A stretch of 64,000 bases of DNA, from positions 30,948 to 94,947 of the forward strand of contig NZ_MECL01000025.1 in NCBI RefSeq assembly GCF_014596445.1, read 5' to 3'. Below, one piece after another: positions 8,540 to 16,737 of this stretch. Source of the DNA: Streptomyces sp. CBMA29. GTDB lineage: Bacteria; Actinomycetota; Actinomycetes; Streptomycetales; Streptomycetaceae. The stretch's first letter is position 1; each line of letters begins with the position of its first letter. A program made the translations under genes and the position numbers. The notes beneath the pieces are model-generated. The model did not search any database, was not told the origin of the DNA, and saw only the letters and a program-made list of their open reading frames with translations.

Positions 8540-9190
8540 ATGACCGCGAACGGCATCGACGCCTACGCCCCGGCCCTCGACGGCGGCCGTACTCAGCCGC
8601 GTTTCCGTGAGGGCGCCGGGCGGCTGTGCCTCGACTACCTGCGGACACTGCGCTACCGGGGCACGCCCGCGGTCACCGAGGAACTGGCCGATCCGGAGGC
8701 GCTGATCGCCTGGGTACGGCAGTGCGGCCCCTGCTCCGACGCACCCGGCACCCCGCCCGTACCCGCCCGGCTCCGCGAGGCCCGCGCCGTGCGTGAGGCG
8801 GTCCACGCGCTGGTCGGCGCCGCCATGGACCCCGGCAGGGAACCCGGCGCGGCCCCCGGCTCCGGCCTCGGCGACACCGCCCGCACCCGGCTCAACCGCG
8901 CCGCCGCCCACGCCGTCCCGGCCCCCCGGCTCACCCCCTCAGGCGACCTCCGGTGGCACGCGGACGACCCCCTCACCGCGACCCTCGCCCTGATCGCCCG
9001 CGACGCCCTCGACCTCGCCGCCACCCCCGAACTGCTGCCGCGCCTGCGCCCCTGCGCCTCCCCGACCTGCGGCGCCGTCTTCCTCGACCAGTCCCGTCCG
9101 GGGACGCGCCGCTGGTGTTCGATGGACGTGTGCGGCAACCAGGCCAAGAAGTCGGCGCTTCGGGCGCGCGGGGGGGGCGGGGGCGCGTAG
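8540..9190 (+). CDS. CGNR zinc-finger (ABATE-type) transcriptional regulator
   Basis: A 216-residue protein. The N-terminal ABATE-like region (GAGRLCLDYLRTLRYRG) is followed by a C-terminal CGNR zinc finger (CASPTCGAVFLDQS, RRWCSMDVCGNQAKK) with four Cys. Proteins of this type are DNA-binding regulators. The start has no good ribosome site, but TAGAGT ends seven bases before the ATG, so the mRNA may be leaderless. Divergent from the MFS gene and probably its regulator. A run of eight G at 9170-9177 near the 3' end encodes a glycine tail and is prone to slippage. It ends nine bases from the convergent gene. Confidence 0.82.
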   Translation: MTANGIDAYAPALDGGRTQPRFREGAGRLCLDYLRTLRYRGTPAVTEELADPEALIAWVRQCGPCSDAPGTPPVPARLREARAVREAVHALVGAAMDPGREPGAAPGSGLGDTARTRLNRAAAHAVPAPRLTPSGDLRWHADDPLTATLALIARDALDLAATPELLPRLRPCASPTCGAVFLDQSRPGTRRWCSMDVCGNQAKKSALRARGGGGGA

Positions 9191-9199
9191 CCGGTGACG

Positions 9200-9820
9200 T
9201 CAGGGGCTGAAGTGCAGCGCCCGCGCGAAGGCGTCGATGTCGTCCATCGCCCGGAGCACCCGCCCCGGATCGGGCGCCGCCGTCATCACCAGCACGTCCG
9301 CACCGTACTCGGGCACGCGCCACGCGTAACGGAGGCCGATGGTGATGCCGTTGTCGTCCGGGTCGACGAAGTAGCGCATCACGCGGATGCCGGTGCCCAG
9401 GTGCTCACTGCCGAAGTCCTCGACGATCGGCGGCTCCACGGCGTACTCCGCGTCCGCGTGGGTGAGCTCCCGCAATTCGCCGGGCAGTTCGCCCTCGATC
9501 TCGAACTCCGCCCAGTACACGGCCAGCGGATTCCCACGCGGGCCGTCCAGGTGAAAGTGCAGCCCGTACCCCGGATAGACCCGCGGATAACGCTCCATCC
9601 CGTACGTCAACGCGTCGGCCAACTCCCCCACCTCGCCGGGGCCCGGCGTCAAGGCGCTGTCCTCCCAGTGCCTCTCGGCCATCACCCGCGCGTACGCGGC
9701 GGCTGCCGGGAACTCCTCCTCGCTCCCCGGCACCGGCCACCGCGGCGGCACCCACACCCACCGCGAACCGTCCACCCGCCGGGCGTCCAGCCGCCGTCCG
9801 TCCAGCCGGCTCCCGCTCAC
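9200..9820 (-). CDS. Module A soluble protein 2 (Mog1/PsbP-like candidate)
   Basis: A 206-residue acidic protein with no signal peptide or membrane helix. The last ~45 residues (GLRYAWRVPEYGADVLVMTAAP, then AMDDIDAFARALHFSP) repeat the strand-strand-helix ending seen in the neighbour at 9817 and in the module B protein at 31051, which suggests a shared fold. I infer a Mog1/PsbP-like (DUF1795-type) fold. The GTG start overlaps the TGA of the upstream gene (GTGA, 9817-9820), so it is coupled to it. Last gene of module A. Function unknown; a chaperone or accessory role for the secreted protein is speculative. Confidence 0.65.
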   Translation of the reverse strand: MSGSRLDGRRLDARRVDGSRWVWVPPRWPVPGSEEEFPAAAAYARVMAERHWEDSALTPGPGEVGELADALTYGMERYPRVYPGYGLHFHLDGPRGNPLAVYWAEFEIEGELPGELRELTHADAEYAVEPPIVEDFGSEHLGTGIRVMRYFVDPDDNGITIGLRYAWRVPEYGADVLVMTAAPDPGRVLRAMDDIDAFARALHFSP

Positions 9821-10452
9821 GCGTAGCTCCAACGGAACGTCGTCATCAGCGCGTCGAACAACTCGGCCAACGCCCTGGTGAACTCGCTGCCCGGATCGCC
9901 GTCCCCCACCGTCGAGAACGCCACCGCGAGCCACCGTCCCGCGCCCTGCCTCGGCACGGGGACGACGTAGTCGACATGCCGCGCATACGTCTCCACGGGT
10001 TCGCTCTCGCGGAGCGACGGCGGCTCCACGTACTCCCACCGCACCCCCAACGTCCCCGCGACCTCCCGCACTTCCCCCGGCGTCCCGCCCCGCGCCTCCC
10101 CCACCAGCCGCCCCAGCACTGCCTCCGCCCCCGTGTCCTCCCCCGCCCACTCCCCCGCCACCTCGGCGACCACGAACGACGCCCCCACCACCAGCCCCGC
10201 CCGCGCCCTCACCGGCACATACAGATCCAGCCCACCCCCCGCCCGCGCCTCCCGCGCCATCCCCTCCACCCTCCGGCGCACCTCCGCCCGAAACGCCATC
10301 CCCTTATCCCTCGGCACCCCCGCCGGAATCCGCTCGATCCCCCGAAACACCTTCTCGTCCAACGCCGTCGCCGTGCCTGCCCGCAGGGGGATTCGGGCCC
10401 AGCCCGGGGGCAGCACGAGGGTGTACCCGACGGGGGTGGTCGATGTGCTCAC
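9817..10452 (-). CDS. Module A soluble protein 1 (Mog1/PsbP-like candidate)
   Basis: A 211-residue protein opening YTLVLPPGWARIPL and ending VDYVVPVPRQGAGRWLAVAFSTV then FTRALAELFDALMTTFRW. An opening strand with PPGW..IPL and an ending strand-turn-strand-helix with AFST are the pattern of Mog1/PsbP-like (DUF1795/DcrB-type) proteins. The fold call is inference from short motifs. GTG start, overlapping the upstream stop by four bases (GTGA). It sits between a membrane protein and a related protein in a coupled operon headed by a WXG100-like gene. Confidence 0.68.
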   Translation of the reverse strand: MSTSTTPVGYTLVLPPGWARIPLRAGTATALDEKVFRGIERIPAGVPRDKGMAFRAEVRRRVEGMAREARAGGGLDLYVPVRARAGLVVGASFVVAEVAGEWAGEDTGAEAVLGRLVGEARGGTPGEVREVAGTLGVRWEYVEPPSLRESEPVETYARHVDYVVPVPRQGAGRWLAVAFSTVGDGDPGSEFTRALAELFDALMTTFRWSYA

Positions 10453-10844
10453 CGGGCCGCCTCCGCCGGGTGCCTGCGGCGCAGCCGCACTTTGGCCAGC
10501 CACGCGGTGGCTGGAGCCAGGAGGGGGACGGGGGCGAGGTAGACGATGCCGGTCGACGCGACCGCCAAGGCGTTGAACAAGCCTCCGAGCCAGATATAGG
10601 CGAGCACGCCGGAGGCCCAGCCGCGCATGCGAAACAGCCCGAACATGCCACACCACAGCAATAGTTGTCCGGTAGCCGACAGCGACAACGTCTCGACGGT
10701 GAAGGTGAACCTGCTCGGGCGAAGTAGCGGCGCTGTGACGGCTAACAGGCCAAGCCCGGCGAACGGCACCATGCCCCCAGTCCGAATCAGCCTGTCGCTA
10801 CGCGTCAGGAGGGGATCACCATTCGCGTTGCTCACGTAGAACAC
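10449..10844 (-). CDS. Module A small membrane protein, unknown function
   Basis: A 131-residue protein with four hydrophobic segments (about 25-43, 55-72, 77-98 and 99-117) and a basic C-terminal tail (KVRLRRRHP), so an inner-membrane protein with a cytoplasmic C-terminus. The GTG start at 10844 is chosen because GAGG lies five bases upstream; a GTG at 10835 is possible. Its stop overlaps the next gene's start (GTGA). It follows the putative type VII-secreted protein by 28 bases. No family recognised. Confidence 0.6.
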   Translation of the reverse strand: MFYVSNANGDPLLTRSDRLIRTGGMVPFAGLGLLAVTAPLLRPSRFTFTVETLSLSATGQLLLWCGMFGLFRMRGWASGVLAYIWLGGLFNALAVASTGIVYLAPVPLLAPATAWLAKVRLRRRHPAEAAR

Positions 10845-10872
10845 ACAGACCTCGTCATCCCGCGCGCCACGG

Positions 10873-12210
10873 TCACCATGCCGAGCCAACCTCTCTCGTA
10901 TACCGATCCTTGAAGGCTCCGTACGGACCGTAGTCCGGCTTCTCCGGCAGGGCGTCGCTGCCGCCGACCGCTTTATCCACAGCGTCCACGGCAGTGGCCG
11001 CAATCCACGTCCCCTGGAACGCGCCCTTATAGCCCTCAGCCCCCTGGCTGGCCAGCCGCACAGCGGCACTCTCCGGATACGCGGCCCGCATCCGGACCAC
11101 GTCCTTGTAGAGGTTCGCCGTCTCGCGGTCGCCTCCGACGAGCACCGCCTCTCGTTGGGAAGCCTCAGCCATCGGGGTGGCAGCCTCCTCCACGGCCGCG
11201 TGGCGACCGGCCCGCTCGGCTGAGGCTTTGGCGATGTTGCGGACGTGGCGGGCCCTGGCACGCGCCGCTGCTGTAGCGCCGCGACGGTTGACGGTGGCGG
11301 ACGAGCGGTCGAGAACGGACCGGGAGGCCCGCGTGGCGGTGACGGCGGCCTGCTCGTCGGCAGCGGCTTGAGCGGCGAGCTTCGTCGCGGCACGTACCTC
11401 TTTGAGGCCGTTCAACGCGGCGCCGCCGATGCCCATCGTCAGCAGGCCGAAGATGTCCATGCCGACGTCGAGCCAGGAGCAGTCGCCTGCGGCGGCGAGG
11501 GCGATGTGTCCCGCTAGGACGCCGGCCGCGAGCCAGACGGCGAGACCGGCGATCCAACCGGCGGGGGTGGTGAAGATCGCGACAATCGCGATGACCGTGG
11601 CGACCCAACTCATCACATCCGCGACAAGCGAAATCGCCCCCTTCACCCCGTCGATCTCGTTCTTGCGCCGCTCCCACCAACTGTCCTTGATCTTGTCGTT
11701 GATCTCGTGCCGGATGCGCGCCGCGTAGTGCGACGCCCGCTCGTCGCGATGGGCCTCGACCGTGGTCAGGGAGCGGCGGTGCTTGGCAAGCGGGTCGCCG
11801 CTGGAGCCGGAACCCGAGCCGGAACCCGAGGCGGAGTCGGCGTCCTCAGGGGGAGCCGTCTCGGCGTCGGCGCGCGCGTCTCGCAGGATGCGGTCGGCAT
11901 CGGACTGGATGGTCTCCAATTCGGCGGCCCAGGCGGTGAGATGACCGTGGACGCGTTCGTAGCGGCCGGCGGTCTCGCGCAGGTGGACTTCCAGTTCGCG
12001 GGCCTCGTCGCGGAGTTTGGTGGCGTAGCGGCCTTTGAGGCCGTCGCCGGTGCCGATGACCTTGAGGTCGGCGGCCTCGGCTCTGAGCATGCCCGCGAGG
12101 TGCTTCATGTGGGCGACCTCGTCGCGGATGGACTCCGGGTCGCCGGGGGTGGGGTCGGTGTCGGTGAGGGGGTGCCAGTCGCGCGGGCGCGGCTTGGTGG
12201 TGGTCGCCAC
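10873..12210 (-). CDS. Putative type VII-secreted protein with N-terminal WXG100-like helices
   Basis: A 445-residue protein of the 'putative T7SS-secreted' type. Residues ~25-180 are helical, resembling the N-terminal hairpin of LXG/WXG100 cargo, and contain an acidic Ser/Gly repeat near 125-140. A hydrophobic block (~205-265) follows, including IAIVAIFTTPAGWIAGLAVW and SWLDVGMDIFGLL. The C-terminal ~170 residues are Ala/Arg-rich helix and end GAFKDRYTREVGSAW. The hydrophobic block clearly matches that of the module B protein at 28508. No nuclease or other toxin motif is visible. It is five bases downstream of the WXG100-like gene, its likely partner. Confidence 0.75.
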   Translation of the reverse strand: MATTTKPRPRDWHPLTDTDPTPGDPESIRDEVAHMKHLAGMLRAEAADLKVIGTGDGLKGRYATKLRDEARELEVHLRETAGRYERVHGHLTAWAAELETIQSDADRILRDARADAETAPPEDADSASGSGSGSGSSGDPLAKHRRSLTTVEAHRDERASHYAARIRHEINDKIKDSWWERRKNEIDGVKGAISLVADVMSWVATVIAIVAIFTTPAGWIAGLAVWLAAGVLAGHIALAAAGDCSWLDVGMDIFGLLTMGIGGAALNGLKEVRAATKLAAQAAADEQAAVTATRASRSVLDRSSATVNRRGATAAARARARHVRNIAKASAERAGRHAAVEEAATPMAEASQREAVLVGGDRETANLYKDVVRMRAAYPESAAVRLASQGAEGYKGAFQGTWIAATAVDAVDKAVGGSDALPEKPDYGPYGAFKDRYTREVGSAW

Positions 12211-12215
12211 AGGGG

Positions 12216-12491
12216 TCAGCCGCTCTTGGCGAGATGTTCGTCGGTCTGCTTGAACGTCTCGCGGGCCGCGCCGACGAGTCCGCCGACGGACTCGATGCCG
12301 CCGATGAGCTTCTTGCGGTACCAGTCCCAGTTGTCGACGAACGCGTCCATCGCCCCTGCCACCGCGCCCGACCCCCAGATGTGGTGCAGGTCGTCCCGAT
12401 GGGCCTTGATGCTCTTGAACTCGAAGTGCAGCTTCGTCAAAAGCCGCTCCGAATCGGCGAGCACCTGATCCGTCACCTTGAGATCCGCCAT
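12216..12491 (-). CDS. WXG100-like (Esx family) small protein
   Basis: A 91-residue all-helical protein without signal peptide. The turn between the two predicted helices reads HHIWGSG, a W-x-G motif, which with the length of ~100 residues fits the WXG100/ESAT-6 superfamily. Such proteins pair with each other or with the helical N-terminus of larger cargo and carry the export signal of type VII systems. It heads the module A operon and is directly followed by the large putative secreted protein. A weak promoter (TTGTCA, 17 bases, CATATG on the minus strand, ~12552-12524) lies upstream. Confidence 0.75.
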   Translation of the reverse strand: MADLKVTDQVLADSERLLTKLHFEFKSIKAHRDDLHHIWGSGAVAGAMDAFVDNWDWYRKKLIGGIESVGGLVGAARETFKQTDEHLAKSG

Positions 12492-12554
12492 GCCCGTACC
12501 CCGCCCACCCTCGTTGTCGCCGTCATATGCCGCGTTACCTACGGACTGACAACG

Positions 12555-12574
12555 ACCCCGATCCGCCTCGGGGT
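12555..12574 (-). terminator. Hairpin after the LysM-BTAD gene
   Basis: ACCCCGA (12555-12561) and TCGGGGT (12568-12574) form a 7-bp stem with a six-base loop, 56 bases past the stop of the LysM-BTAD gene and upstream of module A. No T-run follows, so termination is possible but weak. Confidence 0.35.
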
Positions 12575-12629
12575 TACGGGTGAATCGGAGGTGACGGCGC
12601 GCGGCGTGTAAGGCGGGGCCTTCCGAGGG

Positions 12630-15600
12630 TCAGTTGGCGATGCTGCCGCGCCATTCGGGGAGCAGTTCGTCCAGGAGGGCTTCGACGCGGGGCGGGAGGC
12701 CGCGGCTGGGGCCGTTGAGGGAGTCGCTGCGGGCGATGAGGGAGTCGGCGGCGGCCTGGAGGCGGGCGGGGTCGCCGGTGGCCTGGGTGGCGCGGAGGAG
12801 TTCGAGCCAGAGGCGCTCGTCGTTGGGGGAGACGACCAGGGCCGTCTCGATGGCGGCGACGGCCGCCTTCGGCTTGGCCGCGTCGAGGTGGAGGGCGGAG
12901 AGCGCGAGGGCGATCTCGGCGACGAGGACGGGGTGTTGGGCGTCGACTATCTCGTGGGAGAGCCAGCCGTAGCGACCCGCGGTGCGGTCCTGGAGGAGCG
13001 GGCCGCGGGCCAGCGAGAGGGCCTGGGTGAGCAGGCGGCGACGGGCGGTGGGGTCGGAGGCGGCGCTGCCCTCGGTGGCCTCGTGGTGCAGGGTCTGGAG
13101 GACGTCCCAGTCGGAGACGACGGAGGACGCGAGGACGATCCGGCCGGTGCCGTCGATGGTGAGCCGGGCGATGCCGCCGGGGTCGGTGCCGAGCCAGTCG
13201 CGGAGGCGTTCGACGAGGGCGTCGCGTACGTCCTCGGTGACGCCGCGCGGCCAGAGCGCGGAGGCCAGGACGCGGGGGTGGACGCCTTCGCGGTGCAGGA
13301 GGAGCAGGGCCAGGGCCTCGTGGAGGAGCTGGCTGCGCTCGGCGGACGGCTCGTCGACGCCGACGAGTTCGAAGGAGCCGAGCAGGCGCGCGTACACGCC
13401 GGGCCGGCCCTGGTCGGAGAGGTCCACCATGAACGGCGGGGCGTCGGAGGCCGACCCGGCGCCGTCCTCGGCGCCCGCCTCGGCGAACAGCCGCAGCACG
13501 GCCTGGTACTGGTCGGCGGGCAGCACCTGCGCTTCGAGGTCGAGGCCGAGCAGCGGGGCGAGCAGCCGTCCCGCGGAGGTGATCTCCAGCTCCCAGGCGG
13601 CGCCCGGCATGTCGGGACGGCTGGAGGCGACGAGGTAGCCGATGCCGAGCCGGCCCGCGTCGGAGGCGAGTTCGGCCAGCCGGTTCGCCTCCTCCTCGGT
13701 GGGCTCGGCGGCGAGCAGGACGAGGTGCGGTGCCCATTGGGTGTGCTGGGCGCGGCCGGTACGGCCGGTGAGGACGCTGTCCTGGCCCGCCGTACGCAGC
13801 GCGCCCGCCCGCTGCGCGGTCTCCGCGGACATCGTCTCGATGACCTCGGGCACGTCGGCGAGGTGCCGGACGCGGGCGGGGGCGAGGGCGGTGAGGTCCT
13901 CGGCGAAGCCGACGAGGGTGACGGTCATCCGGTCCGACCAGCCGTTGGTGGCCAGCTCCGAGGCGACCGAGGCCAGTACGGCCTCGCGGTCGGCGGCGGC
14001 TCCGGACAGCGAGACGATGCCGGGCACCGCTTCGAGGTTGAGCAGCAGCCGCGCGCCGTCGAGCGTGCCGAGCGCGACCAGGCCGGGGTACGGGGCCGCC
14101 GCCGACACGTCCGCGTCCTCGGTGAGATCGGCGCGGTCGAGCCGCCAGAAGGTCTGGTCCTGGCCGAGCTGCCAGGGGGCCGGCGGCTGGCCCTCGGGCC
14201 AGGCCAGTTGCAGGTGCAGGGCCTCGTCGGTGAGCCAGGCGGCGTAGACGGTCGGGAGCTTGAGGCCCTCGGCGTCCATGCGGCCGGACAGCGCGCGCAG
14301 CGCGCGGTCGAGGAAGGCGACGGTGTCCTGGTCGGCGCCCACGCGCAGCGCGTCGGCGGCGTCGGCCTGCGGCCCGGTGGGGGTGCGCGGCGTGCGCAGG
14401 CTGCCCGCGGTGACCGACTGCCACAGGGCCGTACGACGCCGGCGGCCGAGGGCGGCGAGCAGGCCCGCGGCCAGCAGCGGGGCGGCGATCAGCGCTTCGG
14501 ACAGGTCGAAGCCGTGCGAGTGGGAGGAGGAGGACGCGGTGAAGGCGGCGGTGGGCCCGTGTTCGGGGGCCGTCTCGGCGTGGGCCGGGGTGGTGACGGC
14601 CGCGTGGCGACCGCCGGAACCGCCCGTACCGTCAGAGCCCGTACCGCCAGAGCCCGTACCGCCCGTGCCTGTTCCGCCGGGGCCCGTTTCGGCCGAACCC
14701 GCGTGGGAGCCGGAGCCGTTGGAACCGGAGCCGCCCTGGGCGCCGGTTCCGCCGCCGCCCTGCTCGGCCGCGTGCTGGGCGGAGGCGTGCGCGCCCTCGG
14801 CCGTGGTGTCCTTGGCTCCGCCGTGTTCGGCGTAATGCTGCACGTCGGGCGCGACATGCGTGGCCGCGACGGGCATCTCCACGAGGTCGCCGCCGTGCGC
14901 GTCGGAGGGCATCTCCATCACCCAGCCGGGCCGGATGAGGCTGGCCTGGGACAGCTTGGAGCCGTCCGGCTGCACGCGGTCCTTGTTGAGCTGGTAGATC
15001 TCGTTGTACCTGCGGCCGTCCCCGAGGTGGCGCTGCGCGATCTCCCACAGCGAGTCGTGGTGCCGGCCCTCGGGCGGCTGGATCCGGTAGAACTTGGTGT
15101 CCTTCTGCGCCGACTGCCCCGCGCTCTGCTGCGATCCCGCCGCGTGCTGGGTGGCCTGCTGATGCGGTACGGCGGCGCTGGCGGTACGTGCCTGGTGCTG
15201 CTGGCCGGGGGTCTGCTGCGCGGTGGCGGCCACGCCAGGGCGCGCCTGGCTCTCGTGCTGGTTGCCCTGGCCGAGCTGGGACAGACCGGGGACGAGGCCC
15301 GCGGTGCTCACGCCGACGAGCAGCAGCGCCGCGATCAACTGCCGTGCCAGCAACTGGCTCGGGCCCGAGCCCGGCACCCGGCTCGGCATGCCCACGCCGG
15401 AGACCGCCGCCTTGGTCTCGACCAGCACGCACGCCGTGAACTGCGCCCAGGCCAGCCATACGATCACGGCCAGCGTGTTGACGAACGTCTCGCTGGTGAT
15501 GGGCTGTTGCACCAGGTCGGAGTCGAAGTGGTGCGGGAACGGCGACCCGATGAAGTACAGGAGCGCGCCCGGCACACCCACCACGAGCACGGCGAGCGCC

Positions 15601-15716
15601 AGGAACGCGCCGAGCGCGCGCACGAAGTCGCCGAACGTACGGCGCCTGCGCGGCGGGCGCGCCGCCGCCCCACCCTGCTGCGTACGGTTACGTCCCGTGG
15701 CGGTCGTGCGTGCCAT
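12630..15716 (-). CDS. Membrane protein with LysM domain and C-terminal BTAD (SARP-like) domain
   Basis: A 1028-residue multidomain protein. A basic tail is followed by three membrane helices (about 30-55, 78-102, 120-143), a Gln-rich linker, a LysM peptidoglycan-binding domain (~205-268, SLWEIAQRHLGDGRRYNEIY), a long Gly/Ser/Thr-rich linker, a fourth helix (~405-425), a large cytoplasmic region, a winged-helix-like segment (~790-860) and a bacterial transcriptional activator domain of TPR type (~870-1005). Such LysM-BTAD proteins accompany actinobacterial Tad loci. It would join the cell wall outside to a SARP-like domain inside. The ATG start is 79 bases after the TadG-like gene in the same direction, so it probably belongs to the Tad operon. 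Confidence 0.85.
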   Translation of the reverse strand: MARTTATGRNRTQQGGAAARPPRRRRTFGDFVRALGAFLALAVLVVGVPGALLYFIGSPFPHHFDSDLVQQPITSETFVNTLAVIVWLAWAQFTACVLVETKAAVSGVGMPSRVPGSGPSQLLARQLIAALLLVGVSTAGLVPGLSQLGQGNQHESQARPGVAATAQQTPGQQHQARTASAAVPHQQATQHAAGSQQSAGQSAQKDTKFYRIQPPEGRHHDSLWEIAQRHLGDGRRYNEIYQLNKDRVQPDGSKLSQASLIRPGWVMEMPSDAHGGDLVEMPVAATHVAPDVQHYAEHGGAKDTTAEGAHASAQHAAEQGGGGTGAQGGSGSNGSGSHAGSAETGPGGTGTGGTGSGGTGSDGTGGSGGRHAAVTTPAHAETAPEHGPTAAFTASSSSHSHGFDLSEALIAAPLLAAGLLAALGRRRRTALWQSVTAGSLRTPRTPTGPQADAADALRVGADQDTVAFLDRALRALSGRMDAEGLKLPTVYAAWLTDEALHLQLAWPEGQPPAPWQLGQDQTFWRLDRADLTEDADVSAAAPYPGLVALGTLDGARLLLNLEAVPGIVSLSGAAADREAVLASVASELATNGWSDRMTVTLVGFAEDLTALAPARVRHLADVPEVIETMSAETAQRAGALRTAGQDSVLTGRTGRAQHTQWAPHLVLLAAEPTEEEANRLAELASDAGRLGIGYLVASSRPDMPGAAWELEITSAGRLLAPLLGLDLEAQVLPADQYQAVLRLFAEAGAEDGAGSASDAPPFMVDLSDQGRPGVYARLLGSFELVGVDEPSAERSQLLHEALALLLLHREGVHPRVLASALWPRGVTEDVRDALVERLRDWLGTDPGGIARLTIDGTGRIVLASSVVSDWDVLQTLHHEATEGSAASDPTARRRLLTQALSLARGPLLQDRTAGRYGWLSHEIVDAQHPVLVAEIALALSALHLDAAKPKAAVAAIETALVVSPNDERLWLELLRATQATGDPARLQAAADSLIARSDSLNGPSRGLPPRVEALLDELLPEWRGSIAN

Positions 15717-15795
15717 GGCTGCTTCCTCTGCCTTCGGTTGGAGCGGCTGGTGCTTCGGCTGAAACGGTTGGTGCTGAGGACTTGCTGGTGGCGGA

Positions 15796-16287
15796 CTAGT
15801 TGGCCGGGCCCGTGACGGACTCGGCCGCCGCCGTACCGTGGACGACGATGTTGTGGTCGTAGAAGAAACCGGTGAGCATCGGCTCGTACGTGAGCTGGAC
15901 GGTCACCTCCACCCGGTTGGGCAGGGCGGAGGTGCAGTAGGAGGCGTTGACGTCGGCCGGGCTCAGCCCGGACTGCTCGGCGAAGATCCTGACCCTGCCG
16001 GTGCAGGCCCCGGTGTTGATCACGGGCTGGGTGCCCGCGGGGGCGTTGCGCAGCGCCTCGACGTCGATGTCCTGGGCCGCGTAACGGGCCGCCTGCTCGG
16101 CTATGTCGGCGGCGCGCTCGCGCTTGGAGATCGACAGTCCGCCGTCGACGACGAAGGCGGCGAGCGCCATGAACACGACGGCGAAGATGAGCATCGCGGC
16201 GGTGCCGGAGCCGCGGTCGGGGCGGCGTACCACCCTCCGTACCACCCTTCCCGCGAGGCGCCGTACGACGTGCCGTGTCGCGTGCAT
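15796..16287 (-). CDS. TadG-like pilus assembly protein
   Basis: A 163-residue protein. After a basic N-terminus, GSGTAAMLIFAVVFMALAAFVVDGGLSIS is a single N-terminal hydrophobic segment of the TadG/TadE-like (Rv3660-type) family, followed by a short extracellular domain with two Cys (GACTGR, YCTSAL). Unlike the two genes upstream it lacks the Glu at +5 after the presumed processing Gly. ATG at 16287 is chosen because GGAG lies five bases upstream; an overlapping GTG at 16293 has no room for one. Likely a minor component of the Tad pilus. Confidence 0.78.
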   Translation of the reverse strand: MHATRHVVRRLAGRVVRRVVRRPDRGSGTAAMLIFAVVFMALAAFVVDGGLSISKRERAADIAEQAARYAAQDIDVEALRNAPAGTQPVINTGACTGRVRIFAEQSGLSPADVNASYCTSALPNRVEVTVQLTYEPMLTGFFYDHNIVVHGTAAAESVTGPAN

Positions 16288-16289
16288 CG

Positions 16290-16733
16290 TCACTCCGCCC
16301 GTCGGTACGGGTCGAGCGGTGAGGCCGCCGTCGACGTGATCGTCTTGTTGATCTTGAGGCCGAGCGAGGCGAGGCCGCGGATGGTGCAGCTCACCTCGAC
16401 CCTGAAGAGCGTGTCGGCCTTGAAACCCGGGCTGGTCTGTTTCACCGACAAGGTGCCGGCCACGCAGGTGTCGCCGAGGTCCGCCTGGGCCGCCGCGATC
16501 GCCTCGGACATGGCGACGCCCTGAGTGCGCTGGATCGACCCCGCGCGGGCGGCGTCCCTGGCGGCGCCGTCCACCGCGCCCCGGCCGTCGACGAGTTGGC
16601 CGAAGGCGACCAGGATCAAAATGAACAGGATCATGATCGGGGCGAGGATCACCACCTCGATGGTGGACAGCCCTCGGTCGGCCCGCTCCCCCACACATCC
16701 GCTGAGCGGTGCGGTTCGCAGTCGGGTACGCAT
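16290..16733 (-). CDS. TadE-like minor pseudopilin (second copy)
   Basis: A 147-residue TadE-family protein. The processing-type motif DRG-LSTIEVVILAPIMILF has a Glu five residues after the Gly, as in type IV pilin-like precursors, followed by a hydrophobic helix and a ~100-residue extracellular domain with two Cys (DTCVAG, VSCTIRG) that could form a disulfide. It is three bases from the TadG-like gene and four from the first TadE gene, so they are co-transcribed. Needs a TadV/CpaA peptidase, which is not in this window. Confidence 0.85.
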   Translation of the reverse strand: MRTRLRTAPLSGCVGERADRGLSTIEVVILAPIMILFILILVAFGQLVDGRGAVDGAARDAARAGSIQRTQGVAMSEAIAAAQADLGDTCVAGTLSVKQTSPGFKADTLFRVEVSCTIRGLASLGLKINKTITSTAASPLDPYRRAE

Positions 16734-16737
16734 CGGA

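Noticed and set aside
10973..10981. A further TTATCCACA DnaA box
   Set aside because: A single copy inside the coding sequence of the module A secreted protein; likely chance.
10449..11393. A longer reading of the small membrane protein starting inside the secreted protein gene
   Set aside because: The upstream part overlaps a well-supported gene on the same strand in another frame and is Arg/Pro/Ser-rich; the GTG at 10844 has a ribosome site.
12888..15815. A 975-codon plus-strand frame across the LysM-BTAD gene
   Set aside because: Made of His/Arg/Gly-rich shadow sequence; the minus strand has clear domains.
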